DNA from: Candidatus Pacearchaeota archaeon
Lineage (GTDB): Archaea; Nanobdellota; Nanobdellia; Pacearchaeales; GW2011-AR1
Length of the DNA stretch: 37,482 nucleotides
Assembly (NCBI GenBank): GCA_023139205.1
Contig: JAGLOA010000008.1
Coordinates: 1-37,482 of the forward strand
Direction: 5' to 3'
Position numbers and translations under genes: made by a program. Below, piece after piece: positions 30,710 through 37,482 of this stretch; position 1 is the first letter of the stretch, and each line of letters starts with the position of its first letter. Under the pieces are notes generated by a model that saw only the letters and a list, made by a program, of their open reading frames with translations, searched no databases and had not been told where the DNA came from.

Positions 30710-32245
30710 TTAATTTTTTTGCAGTTCTTTTTTTAATTCGTTAAATTCGTGTTTACCACAAAGAGCTCTTGTTGTTAATTGAGAGTCTTTCTCTTGTAAG
30801 GATTTGTGATATTCATTTGCGGTTTTTCTTATATCCCACTGTGCTGCGAGATTTTCTCTTTCCATACAAAATGCATAAACCTGTCTGTTATTAGCATCAA
30901 ATAAAACACGCCTTTTGTTTGCATTTGTTAATGCATATTCTGCAATCGATTTTGGATATGCTTCTGCAAGTAGATTGTTGTGCAGTTGAACTGATTTTTT
31001 TACAATATTTTCTAATTCTTTTTCCAATCCTGTTTCTTTTATTGACTGGGGGATTGTTAATCCTAATGAAGGATTGTATTCTTGGGAGATTAATGTGTTT
31101 ATTCTGTGCCTTTTCATCTGAGCAAATGCAGAAGAACTCATAGTCATCTCGGCAATCCTGTCTCCAAGTTCATATTCCCTTAACATTGGATCATGTTTTT
31201 CTTGATATTTTATTGTTTGGTTTAATAGCTCTATCTTTTCGTTTTTATTCATTTGGCTTGTCATTAAAAGACATTTATCATACTGTAAATTACTTGATGA
31301 AAAGATTAATCCTGCTATGATTGAGTTATCTCTTTTGAGATTTTTAAATATTTTAACCCTTTCCACATTAAAGAGATAGTCTTTAATGTTGTGTTTTTTA
31401 ATTAATTCTGAAACAGATCCAGTTAATTCTTTTCTTGTTTTTGCAAAATAATCTGCTGGTTGAGTATATTTAATTACAGAAGGAGCAACTCCATCAACTT
31501 CAGAGAAAAGTTTTCCTCCAAGCTCTTTTAGTTCTTCATTATCTGAACTTCTTAACCGGGTTATGATATTTTCAAGTGTTCTCGCTGAAACAGTCATTCC
31601 AAGCTGGGTCTGGGTTGCAAGTCCAAGAGAGTATCTTGAATCTTCTTTTCCCAACCCCTCTCTGACTTCTTTTTGTTTATCTGATTTTTTTGCACTTACT
31701 ACTGGATATAATTCAGAATAATCCTGTTTGTGATGCCATTTTGTTATTTTTTCCAAATTTTTCTTATAAAAATTATTTTGCAATCCAACTAATTTTAAAA
31801 ATTCTGATTCAAATTTAGTATTTTGAATTTCTTTAGGAAGAACAAAATCCCCGTCCATTGTGATATATCTTTGTGATTTTTCAGTGTAGGAATCAAGTCT
31901 GTTTTGTTCCACTGCTTCAACAGCTCTTCTTGATATGCCTGTGATATCAAAATTAAATCTTGCATGTTCTGCAATGGACTTGTGCCCCATTGTAAATATT
32001 ATTGTTTTATTTGATTTTCTTGAAGCTTCCACATCTTTTCTTGCTTCTACTCTTAATTCAGAAATGGGTCTTGGATCTCTGGAGATTCTGGCATAAGAAG
32101 CAGCAATTGTTTCAGGGGTTAAATTTGATACAATATTTATTGCAGTTAAATGGTCTTTTTGTGATAATTGGTTCTTAGTTAAAATTTTTTTTAATTCATC
32201 TATCGCATCTCTGTCAACATTAAATCCTGCTAATTTTACATCCAT
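30710..32245 (-). CDS. thyX: Tandem-domain FAD-dependent thymidylate synthase
   Basis: A 511-residue protein made of two ThyX-like halves; ordinary ThyX has about 220-250 residues. The first half shows HKSIAEHARFNFDITGISRR then QNRLDSYTEKSQRYI (114-128), a diverged RHR-x7-S motif. The second shows MKRHRINTLISQEYNPSLG with the intact RHR at 379-381 and S388. The end AAQWDIR (467-473) matches the dUMP-binding C-terminal signature AQWEIR. ThyX methylates dUMP to dTMP using methylene-tetrahydrofolate and FAD. Long two-domain ThyX homologues are known from some bacteria and archaea. Each half may supply part of the composite active site. Cotranscribed with tmk. Confidence 0.88.
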   Translation of the reverse strand: MDVKLAGFNVDRDAIDELKKILTKNQLSQKDHLTAINIVSNLTPETIAASYARISRDPRPISELRVEARKDVEASRKSNKTIIFTMGHKSIAEHARFNFDITGISRRAVEAVEQNRLDSYTEKSQRYITMDGDFVLPKEIQNTKFESEFLKLVGLQNNFYKKNLEKITKWHHKQDYSELYPVVSAKKSDKQKEVREGLGKEDSRYSLGLATQTQLGMTVSARTLENIITRLRSSDNEELKELGGKLFSEVDGVAPSVIKYTQPADYFAKTRKELTGSVSELIKKHNIKDYLFNVERVKIFKNLKRDNSIIAGLIFSSSNLQYDKCLLMTSQMNKNEKIELLNQTIKYQEKHDPMLREYELGDRIAEMTMSSSAFAQMKRHRINTLISQEYNPSLGLTIPQSIKETGLEKELENIVKKSVQLHNNLLAEAYPKSIAEYALTNANKRRVLFDANNRQVYAFCMERENLAAQWDIRKTANEYHKSLQEKDSQLTTRALCGKHEFNELKKELQKN

Positions 32246-32307
32246 CTTAACCTTTTAGAAAAAGTCTAAATTGTTTTATAAAGAAATATGTTTTTTAGAA
32301 TATAATT

Positions 32308-32616
32308 TTAATCTCTCATCTCTATTTTTATGTTAACGTTTTTTGGAATCTGCATCCTCATGATATGGTGGATTACTTTTTCATTTGCTGGTAAGTCAAT
32401 AAGTCTTTTGTGAATCCTCATTTCATATCTGTCGAATGTTGCTGTTCCATCGCCACAAGGAGATTTTCTTGTTGTTATTTTAAGTTTCTTTGTTGGAAGT
32501 GGAACTGGTCCACTAACTGTGATCCCTGCTTTTTTAGCAATTTCTTTAATAGAATCGCAAATAGTGTTAAGCATTGTGATGTCTGTGCTGTTTAGTTTTA
32601 TTCTTATCTTTGGCAT
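32308..32616 (-). CDS. rpsJ: Ribosomal protein uS10
   Basis: A 102-residue small-subunit protein S10 (archaeal S10p/S20e type). Hallmarks are RIKLNSTDITMLN, then ITVSGPVPLPTKKLKITTRKSPCGDG, then FDRYEMRIHKRLIDLPAN. The usual archaeal neighbour, elongation factor 1A, is not adjacent here. A TATA-like TTTATAAAG is about 23 nt before the ATG. It is followed by thyX on the same strand, 62 nt downstream. Confidence 0.95.
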   Translation of the reverse strand: MPKIRIKLNSTDITMLNTICDSIKEIAKKAGITVSGPVPLPTKKLKITTRKSPCGDGTATFDRYEMRIHKRLIDLPANEKVIHHIMRMQIPKNVNIKIEMRD

Positions 32617-32660
32617 AATGATTAGATTTAAAATTGCTTTATAAACATTTTCCTAGCTAT

Positions 32661-33263
32661 TCACAGAATTTTTAGAGCTAAAAGAATACCAATTATTATA
32701 ATTATTCCCCCTCCAATTCTTTCTGGATGTGGGAATTTTTTTAATTTATTAGATAAAAAATATGCTATTGTTAAAGATACAAATGTGGCAGCTAATACCC
32801 CCAGACAAATTGCTATCCATGAACCTTTGGCCATGATTAAATTAGAATATGCAATTAGGTCGTCAATCCCTGTAGCAAAGAAAATTATCATCCCTAAGCC
32901 AATAAATTTTAATTTAGTATATTTTGGTTTTTGTTTTAAGTGTTTTTTAATTTTTGATAAATGTTTTTTCTTTTTGTTGGATGATTCTTGCCCACGGGCA
33001 ATCATGATTACTCCCAGAGTAATTAATACTGCACCTCCGATTAAATGTTTGGAAGGTAAAGCTTCCATTAATGAACCTGCAAAAATTGCAATTCCAAGGG
33101 CAATTAAGGTTCCAAGAACTATCCCAAAAGAGATTAATTTCTTTCCTCCATTTCTTTGATTTTTTAAATATATTCCAGCATATGCAAAAGTGTCATCTAT
33201 TCCTGTTGCAAAAAAGGAAATAAATCCTAAAGCAAACAAAATAATTGTTTTTATCATCTCCAT
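32661..33263 (-). CDS. CadD/LysE-superfamily-like membrane transporter
   Basis: A protein of 200 residues from the ATG at 33263; an upstream TTG at 33272 is in frame but less likely. About five to six helices form two halves, each with the motif FFATGIDD (about 17-24 and 128-135) separated by a Lys-rich loop. This internal duplication and the acidic pair resemble cadmium-resistance CadD and related LysE/TerC-type exporters. It may export a cation; the substrate is not shown. A TATA-like box lies about 28 nt before the chosen ATG. Confidence 0.75.
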   Translation of the reverse strand: MEMIKTIILFALGFISFFATGIDDTFAYAGIYLKNQRNGGKKLISFGIVLGTLIALGIAIFAGSLMEALPSKHLIGGAVLITLGVIMIARGQESSNKKKKHLSKIKKHLKQKPKYTKLKFIGLGMIIFFATGIDDLIAYSNLIMAKGSWIAICLGVLAATFVSLTIAYFLSNKLKKFPHPERIGGGIIIIIGILLALKIL

Positions 33264-33294
33264 TTTTAACAAAAGTTTCTTTTCATTTTTAAAC

Positions 33295-33945
33295 TTATTG
33301 AGTTTCTTCTTCCATGTTTTTTTCTTCTATTCCAAAAAGAGAAAAGATGAAATCAAAAAGTCTTAAAATAATTTCTATTAAGAATATAAAAATTAAATAA
33401 TAAGTTATGTTGCTGAAAAATTGAGGAATTTGACTGAAGTTAGAGAGTATTCTTTCAACATCAAAAAAGCCTGGATTAATTATAGATACTGCTAATAAAG
33501 TAAGTGGCAAGAGTTTAGCAAGGTCTTTAGATAGATTTTCTTTGTAATAAGAAGTCATCCTAATTGCTGCGATTATTGTTGCGGAAATAATTAAAAGTGT
33601 CTGAATTTCCAGTTCTGTTAAAAATACTAAGAAAAGTGTAAATACTGAGAACCAGATAAATATGAAAAATGGTAGTATTATAATATATTCTAAAAGATAA
33701 AGGAGACCTGCGAAGAATTTTGTTAAAAGAGGATGATTTGATTTATTGTATTTGTTTAAGTCTAGTCCTAAAATATTTTTCTTTGCTACAAATCTGTAAA
33801 ATTTCCAGATGAAAATTGAATAGATTACAACCATTAAAACAAGAATCATAAAATTAAGAAAAGTTGCTACAGAAGGCGAAAATGTTGCGAAAAGATCTTT
33901 ATAGATTTCAATTAACTGTGTTCCTATCTTTAGCACCCCTTCCAT
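33295..33945 (-). CDS. Hypothetical multi-pass membrane protein
   Basis: A 216-residue protein with about six membrane helices (for example FLNFMILVLMVVIYSIFIW, IIILPFFIFIWFSVFTLFLVFL, LIIIS-type segments and YLIFIFLIEIILRLFDFIF) and an acidic C terminus. No family is recognised. It is on the same strand and just upstream of the CadD-like transporter, and divergent from serS. Confidence 0.65.
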   Translation of the reverse strand: MEGVLKIGTQLIEIYKDLFATFSPSVATFLNFMILVLMVVIYSIFIWKFYRFVAKKNILGLDLNKYNKSNHPLLTKFFAGLLYLLEYIIILPFFIFIWFSVFTLFLVFLTELEIQTLLIISATIIAAIRMTSYYKENLSKDLAKLLPLTLLAVSIINPGFFDVERILSNFSQIPQFFSNITYYLIFIFLIEIILRLFDFIFSLFGIEEKNMEEETQ

Positions 33946-34051
33946 AAATCTTTTTGGTAATTATTATTTTTAAACACTTCGTTTGAGGGAATTGAACAGC
34001 GATAAATTTGAATAATTCATAACGACTTTTTAATTGCCGAACTAAGATAAA

Positions 34052-34060
34052 TTTAAATAT
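34052..34060 (+). promoter_or_regulatory. TATA-like box for serS
   Basis: TTTAAATAT is centred 25 nt before the ATG at 34081. There is no ribosome binding site, so serS probably has a leaderless transcript. Confidence 0.45.
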
Positions 34061-34080
34061 AACTTTTTATTATTTTTATT

Positions 34081-35349
34081 ATGATTGATATTAAGTTGAT
34101 TAGGGATAATCCTGAATTAGTAAAAGAGAATATGAAGAAGAAATTTCAGGAAGAGAAATTTGTTCTTGTAGATAATGTGAGAAAATTAGATGAAAAATGG
34201 AGAGCTTTGAAATATAAAGAAGATAATTTAAGGAGTGAGAGAAATAAAATCTCCCAACAAATTAATCAAACTAAAAAACAAAAAAAAGATGCTTCAGCTT
34301 TAATAAAAAAGGCTAAAGAAATTCCCGGGAAAATTGAGGTTCTTGAAAAAAAGAGAAAGAAATTTGAAGAAGAAATAAATCAGATTATGTATAAGATTCC
34401 GAATATTATTTCTAAAGATGTTCCAATGGGGAAAGATGAATCTAAAAATGTTGAGATTAAAAAAGTTGGAAGATTGAGAAAGTTTGGTTTCCCTGTTAAA
34501 GGACATGTGGAACTGGGAGAAAAACTGAGGATGCTTGATTTTGATGCTTCTGCAAAGGTTTCTGGAAAAGGATTTTATTATTTAAAAGGAGATTTGGCTT
34601 TGTTGAATATGGCTTTGATTAATTTTGCAAGAGATTCTCTTATTGGCAAGGGATTTGAGTATATTGAAACTCCTTTGATGTTAAGGGAGGAAATTATAAA
34701 AAAAGTTACGGATTTGCATGATCAAAAAAATCAAATTTATAAAATTGAGGGAGAGGATCTTTATTTGATTGGAACTTCTGAGCATTCATTAATTGGGAGG
34801 TTTATTGATACAACTATTTTGGAAAAAAATCTTCCGATAAAGAATACTTCTTATTCTATGTGTTTTAGAAAAGAAATAGGAAGCCATGGAATTGATGAGA
34901 AAGGAATTTTTAGAACTCATCAGTTTAATAAACAAGAAATGATTGTTATTTGTGGGGCTTCTGATTCAGATAGTTGGTATGATAAGATGTTAAAATATTC
35001 AATTGATATTCTCAAAGCTTTGGAAATCCCAATAAGAGTTTTGGAAATTTGTTCAGGGGATTTAGGAGACTTAAAACATAGGCAGGTTGATATTGAAGCC
35101 TGGAGTCCAAGACAGAAGAAATATTATGAGGTTGGTTCTTGTTCAAATTTAACTGATGCTCAGGCAAGAAAGTTAAATATTAAAATTGAAAATAAAGGAG
35201 AAAGATCTTTTCCTCATACTTTGAATAATACTGCAATTGCAACATCAAGAGTGTTGGTTGCTTTAATGGAAAATAATCAGCAAAAAGATGGGAGTATTAA
35301 AATTCCTAAGGTTTTGTGGAAATATACTGGATTTAAAGAAATTAAATAA
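34081..35349 (+). CDS. serS: Seryl-tRNA synthetase
   Basis: A 422-residue class II synthetase of the common (bacterial and eukaryotic) type, not the rare methanogen type. The N-terminal long helical arm that grips the tRNA-Ser variable arm spans about residues 28-105. The catalytic domain has motif 1 around LREEIIKKVTDL, motif 2 CFRKEIGSHGID then GIFRTHQFNKQEM, and motif 3 HTLNNTAIATSRVLVALMEN with the conserved Arg. It charges tRNA-Ser with serine. The downstream small gene starts 61 nt later. Confidence 0.96.
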   Translation: MIDIKLIRDNPELVKENMKKKFQEEKFVLVDNVRKLDEKWRALKYKEDNLRSERNKISQQINQTKKQKKDASALIKKAKEIPGKIEVLEKKRKKFEEEINQIMYKIPNIISKDVPMGKDESKNVEIKKVGRLRKFGFPVKGHVELGEKLRMLDFDASAKVSGKGFYYLKGDLALLNMALINFARDSLIGKGFEYIETPLMLREEIIKKVTDLHDQKNQIYKIEGEDLYLIGTSEHSLIGRFIDTTILEKNLPIKNTSYSMCFRKEIGSHGIDEKGIFRTHQFNKQEMIVICGASDSDSWYDKMLKYSIDILKALEIPIRVLEICSGDLGDLKHRQVDIEAWSPRQKKYYEVGSCSNLTDAQARKLNIKIENKGERSFPHTLNNTAIATSRVLVALMENNQQKDGSIKIPKVLWKYTGFKEIK

Positions 35350-35410
35350 GGTTTCAAAATAATTGTTTGAGTATAGAAGTTATTATAAGTTTGAGAAGAC
35401 TATTCTTTTT

Positions 35411-35665
35411 ATGAAGTTTAAAGTAAAAAAACAAAATTCTGACGGGGTTGTTAGGCTGGAAACTTCTGGTTCAATAAGAGAAGTTTTAATTAATGAAGAT
35501 TTTTTACATTTGAAAGATGCTTCTGTTGCAGTTTGTTTTAGGGGAAAAGATAGTTCTGGAATCGTGGAATTTACTCCTGAAGAGATTGAAGATTTGTATA
35601 AAGAAATTGCCCCGAAACTTCATCTTCTTAAGAATGTTAAATTGTTTAAATATAAAAAAGATTAG
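35411..35665 (+). CDS. Small hypothetical protein after serS
   Basis: An 84-residue protein from the ATG at 35411 (frame open from 35363). It is mixed alpha/beta: MKFKVKKQNSDGVVRLETSG, REVLINEDFL, SVAVCFRG, GIVEFTPEEIEDLYKEIAP. The basic first strand and regular pattern look genuine, but no family or function is recognised. It may be cotranscribed with serS. Confidence 0.6.
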   Translation: MKFKVKKQNSDGVVRLETSGSIREVLINEDFLHLKDASVAVCFRGKDSSGIVEFTPEEIEDLYKEIAPKLHLLKNVKLFKYKKD

Positions 35666-35699
35666 TAAGATATATTAAGGGTTTTTTTCTAATTAGAAT

Positions 35700-35915
35700 A
35701 TGAAAATTAATGAGTTTTTTAAATTGACTTGGAAAAAGATTTGGATTCTTGTTGTGGGAGGTTTTGTTTGCATTTCACTTCATAATTTGATTTATGCTTT
35801 GTTTAAATTTGAAGAAGCTTTTTTCTTTAGTTTAGTTGTTTTTGTTCTTCCTGTTTATTTTGTTATTGCACTTGTTTACACTTTTATTAAAACATTAAAG
35901 AGGAAAAGAAGATGA
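35700..35915 (+). CDS. Small two-helix membrane protein
   Basis: A 71-residue protein with two membrane helices (about 13-34 and 40-62) and a basic C terminus TLKRKRR. Function unknown. Its stop overlaps the next ATG by 4 nt (ATGA), so it heads a run of four very small genes ending at 36473. Confidence 0.6.
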   Translation: MKINEFFKLTWKKIWILVVGGFVCISLHNLIYALFKFEEAFFFSLVVFVLPVYFVIALVYTFIKTLKRKRR

Positions 35916-36097
35916 GAGAATGCAGAATAATTGATATTAGTGAGTTGGAAAAAGGGGCTAAAGAATCGTTTTTATTAAAAAATACAACTGAAGAAATTTT
36001 TGAAAAAGAACGTCAAGAATTAATTAATCCTTTTGCTAAATATCATGAGAATTATAGTTTACTTGGAAATCAAGTTATTGGGGCGGAATATTTATAA
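35912..36097 (+). CDS. Small acidic hypothetical protein
   Basis: A 61-residue soluble protein, MRECRIIDISELEKGAKESF then a charged helix TTEEIFEKERQEL and LGNQVIGAEYL. No recognised domain. The ATGA overlap with the preceding gene and the tight run of genes support that it is translated. Confidence 0.5.
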   Translation: MRECRIIDISELEKGAKESFLLKNTTEEIFEKERQELINPFAKYHENYSLLGNQVIGAEYL

Positions 36098-36130
36098 TTA
36101 ATTTTGTTAATATTAAAAGGAGAAAAAATA

Positions 36131-36298
36131 ATGAAAAATTGGGAAATTGGAGCTGTTACAGGAGGGATTTCTGGTTTAGCTGGTGCTTGGTTAATGGGTG
36201 CTTATGGTTTTAGTTTAGTGTCTGTTATTTTTGTTGGGATGCTGATTGGGGTTTTTGTTGGGATGGTTTTCAAATTAATAAAGAAGAAAAGGAAATAA
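36131..36298 (+). CDS. Small Gly-rich membrane protein
   Basis: A 55-residue protein. The start at 36131 is preferred because AAAGGAG lies 8-14 nt before it; an in-frame upstream Met at 36104 is less likely. The sequence is two closely packed Gly-zipper helices (GAVTGGISGLAGAWLMGAYG, then GMLIGVFVGMVF) and a KKKRK tail. It resembles glycine-zipper membrane proteins in general; no function is assigned. Confidence 0.5.
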   Translation: MKNWEIGAVTGGISGLAGAWLMGAYGFSLVSVIFVGMLIGVFVGMVFKLIKKKRK

Positions 36299-36299
36299 A

Positions 36300-36473
36300 A
36301 TGGGGCATGACGATCATTATATTTATTTAGGAAGATTAATGGATATGAAAGATGTAGATAAAAAATTAGAAAGAATAGCTTTTGAAGGTCGGCTTCGTGA
36401 AGCAGGGGAGAAGGTTAAGAAAACATTTTATTATTTGATTGGAAAAAAGTATGAAAAAGATGAGAAGATTTGA
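36300..36473 (+). CDS. Very small hypothetical protein
   Basis: A 57-codon frame starting 1 nt after the preceding stop: MGHDDHYIYLGRLMDMKDVD, then a basic helical part (KKLERIAFEGRLREAGEKVKK, FYYLIGKKYEKDEKI). The adjacency suggests coupled translation. The His/Asp-rich start could bind metal, but this is speculation. No family recognised. Confidence 0.4.
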   Translation: MGHDDHYIYLGRLMDMKDVDKKLERIAFEGRLREAGEKVKKTFYYLIGKKYEKDEKI

Positions 36474-36515
36474 TTGTAGTAAGTTTTAAAAAAGAATTTT
36501 TCTAAAGTAAATTAG

Positions 36516-36562
36516 GTTCGCGAGCCCACTCGTCACTGGATTACACTGAGTCTCTCGTGAAC
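36516..36562. other. GC-rich hairpin just upstream of tRNA-Asp
   Basis: A 9-bp stem, GTTCGCGAG at 36516-36524 with CTCGTGAAC at 36554-36562 (one G-U pair), closes a 29-nt loop that can form an inner ACTC/GAGT stem. The rest of the stretch 36474-36570 has no gene. The hairpin ends 8 nt before the tRNA. It could be a tRNA precursor leader, a small RNA or part of a recombination site. Confidence 0.4.
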
Positions 36563-36570
36563 ATCGCTCA

Positions 36571-36642
36571 GCCTACGTGGTCTAACGGCTATGACATATC
36601 CCTGTCGCGGATATAACCCGGGTTCGACTCCCGGCGTGGGCG
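36571..36642 (+). tRNA. tRNA-Asp (anticodon GUC)
   Basis: A full cloverleaf can be drawn. The acceptor stem GCCTACG pairs with CGTGGGC (one T-G pair) and the discriminator is G. The D arm uses GTC/GAC. The anticodon stem is CATATCC/GGATATA-type with loop CTGTCGC giving anticodon GTC for aspartate. The T arm is CCGGG-TTCGACT-CCCGG. No CCA is encoded. There is no intron. A tyrosine recombinase gene begins 86 nt downstream, so the tRNA 3' half is a likely attachment site. Confidence 0.95.
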
Positions 36643-36727
36643 TAATACCTTCTTGGCACATTGATGAGAATCACTATGTTGGGAATTTGTCCATATTTTT
36701 TATAAAAAAGAGGAGGTTTGGCAGATT

Positions 36728-37482
36728 ATGAAAATAGATCCTTACAAGCATAAGGAAAGATATCTTTCTTGGAAGAATTCTCTAAATGGCAAAATTTCGG
36801 GAATTTCTGAGAAAAATTCTAAGATATTTTTAGAATATATGTTTGATATGGAACAAGGTCTTAATGTGGCTAGTGGGAGCAGGAAAGGTGCGAGGAGTTA
36901 TATAAGATTGAATAATTTGAAGCAAAGAATTCTTTTTTTAATGAGGAATTTTGAGGAAAGATATAATATAAAAGATATTACAAAAATAAGTGAGCGAGAG
37001 TTGCATGACTTTTTTACTGGAATGAGAAATGGCACGATAAAACGGCAAGATGGCAAGCAGTATATGTCTCCTGTTGATTATGTCAAAATTTTTAAGGCTT
37101 TTTGGCACTGGAATCAAAAGGTTAATAGGAAAAGAGGAATAGCGGTTTATGATATTACTCTTGATTTGGATATAAGCTATAGTAAACCAAAATGGGTTTA
37201 TCTTAATGAAGAACAAGTCAAAAAGTTGTGTGATAATGCAATTTATGATTATAAGGTTTTGATGATGTTTTTATTTGATACTGGAATTAGAGCTCCTACT
37301 GAATTAGTTAATATCAGAGTTTCTGATTTTTATAATGATTTTAAGGAGCTAAATATTCGAGATGAAATTAGTAAAACTTTCGGAAGAAGAATTAAATTAA
37401 TGCTTTGTTCACATTTAATAAAAGAATATGTTAAAGCTAAAAATCTTGGTTCAGAGGATTATCTTTTTACAAAAAATCCTAC
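36728..37482 (+). CDS. Tyrosine recombinase/integrase, 5' part
   Basis: The frame starts at ATG 36728, 10 nt after a strong GAGGAGGT ribosome-binding sequence, and is still open at the window end (251 codons seen). The first 165 residues look like a SAM-like core-binding domain (ISERELHDFFTGMRNG, YVKIFKAFWHWNQKVNRKRG). The catalytic domain begins with the linker KPKWVYLNEEQVKKL and the first active-site Arg, R188, in FDTGIRAPTELVNIRVSDF. A Lys (K216) stands in the beta-hairpin that follows. The HxxR and Tyr motifs would lie beyond the window. Position next to tRNA-Asp suggests it integrates an archaeal virus, plasmid or island at that gene. Confidence 0.9.
   Translation, partial: MKIDPYKHKERYLSWKNSLNGKISGISEKNSKIFLEYMFDMEQGLNVASGSRKGARSYIRLNNLKQRILFLMRNFEERYNIKDITKISERELHDFFTGMRNGTIKRQDGKQYMSPVDYVKIFKAFWHWNQKVNRKRGIAVYDITLDLDISYSKPKWVYLNEEQVKKLCDNAIYDYKVLMMFLFDTGIRAPTELVNIRVSDFYNDFKELNIRDEISKTFGRRIKLMLCSHLIKEYVKAKNLGSEDYLFTKNP

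Noticed and set aside
36498-36570. C/D box guide RNA upstream of tRNA-Asp
   Set aside because: CTGA and TGACGA-like strings occur but no correctly ordered C and D box pair with terminal stem could be drawn.

Overview
The window looks like chromosomal DNA of a small-genome, AT-rich archaeon, most plausibly a DPANN lineage of the Pacearchaeota/Woesearchaeota type. The domain call rests on archaeal information-processing genes: initiation factor aIF2 gamma, aIF5B, ribosomal proteins eS6 and uS10, a PC4-like coactivator and the start of a Dph2 gene. Many genes also have a TATA-like box about 25 nt before the ATG, as expected for leaderless archaeal transcripts. The lineage is inferred from low GC, compact genes, DNA gyrase and many small membrane proteins of unknown role.

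Layout. 1-4.9 kb: a gyrase operon (3' end of gyrB, a zinc-ribbon protein, a nucleotidyltransferase, gyrA). gyrA carries a 391-residue intein with an HNH endonuclease. 4.9-8.8 kb: a nuclease and defence block with a PD-(D/E)XK-like protein, a type II restriction-modification pair and a RecB/Cas4-like Fe-S nuclease. 8.8-11.7 kb: a membrane protein, aIF2 gamma, a small protein and eS6, all leftward. 11.8-14.9 kb: a MacB-type ABC transporter (one ATPase, two permeases). 14.9-17.6 kb: unknown membrane proteins separated by unusually GC-rich, hairpin-dense intergenic DNA that may encode structured RNAs, then a winged-helix-like gene followed by a toxin-like fragment. 17.6-21.3 kb: an exported protein, a transglutaminase-like protein, aIF5B and a frameshifted membrane protein. 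21.3-24.3 kb: a truncated Dph2, a hypothetical protein, a kinase-dCMP deaminase fusion and a nucleotidyltransferase-like protein. 24.3-29.7 kb: a leftward redox/metal cluster (DUF5320, CDF transporter with zinc-ribbon tail, DUF134 regulator, Gly/Lys-rich protein, NifX-like protein, methyltransferase, MinD-ferredoxin ATPase, flavodoxin, thioredoxin-like protein, CcdA-like protein), with two copies of one palindrome upstream. 29.7-34 kb: PC4, thymidylate kinase, tandem-domain ThyX, uS10, a CadD-like transporter and a membrane protein. 34-37.5 kb: seryl-tRNA synthetase, small hypothetical genes, tRNA-Asp(GUC) and the start of a tyrosine recombinase that runs off the end, probably the edge of an integrated element.

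Functional links. The dCMP deaminase fusion, ThyX and thymidylate kinase together give dCMP to dUMP to dTMP to dTDP. The redox/metal cluster pairs membrane electron or thiol transfer with Fe-S/ATPase and metal-transport genes under what looks like one palindrome-controlled promoter. The strongest candidates for something undescribed are the structured intergenic RNAs at 15.3-15.5 kb and 17.0-17.1 kb, the double operator at 29.67-29.72 kb, and the HNH intein in gyrA.
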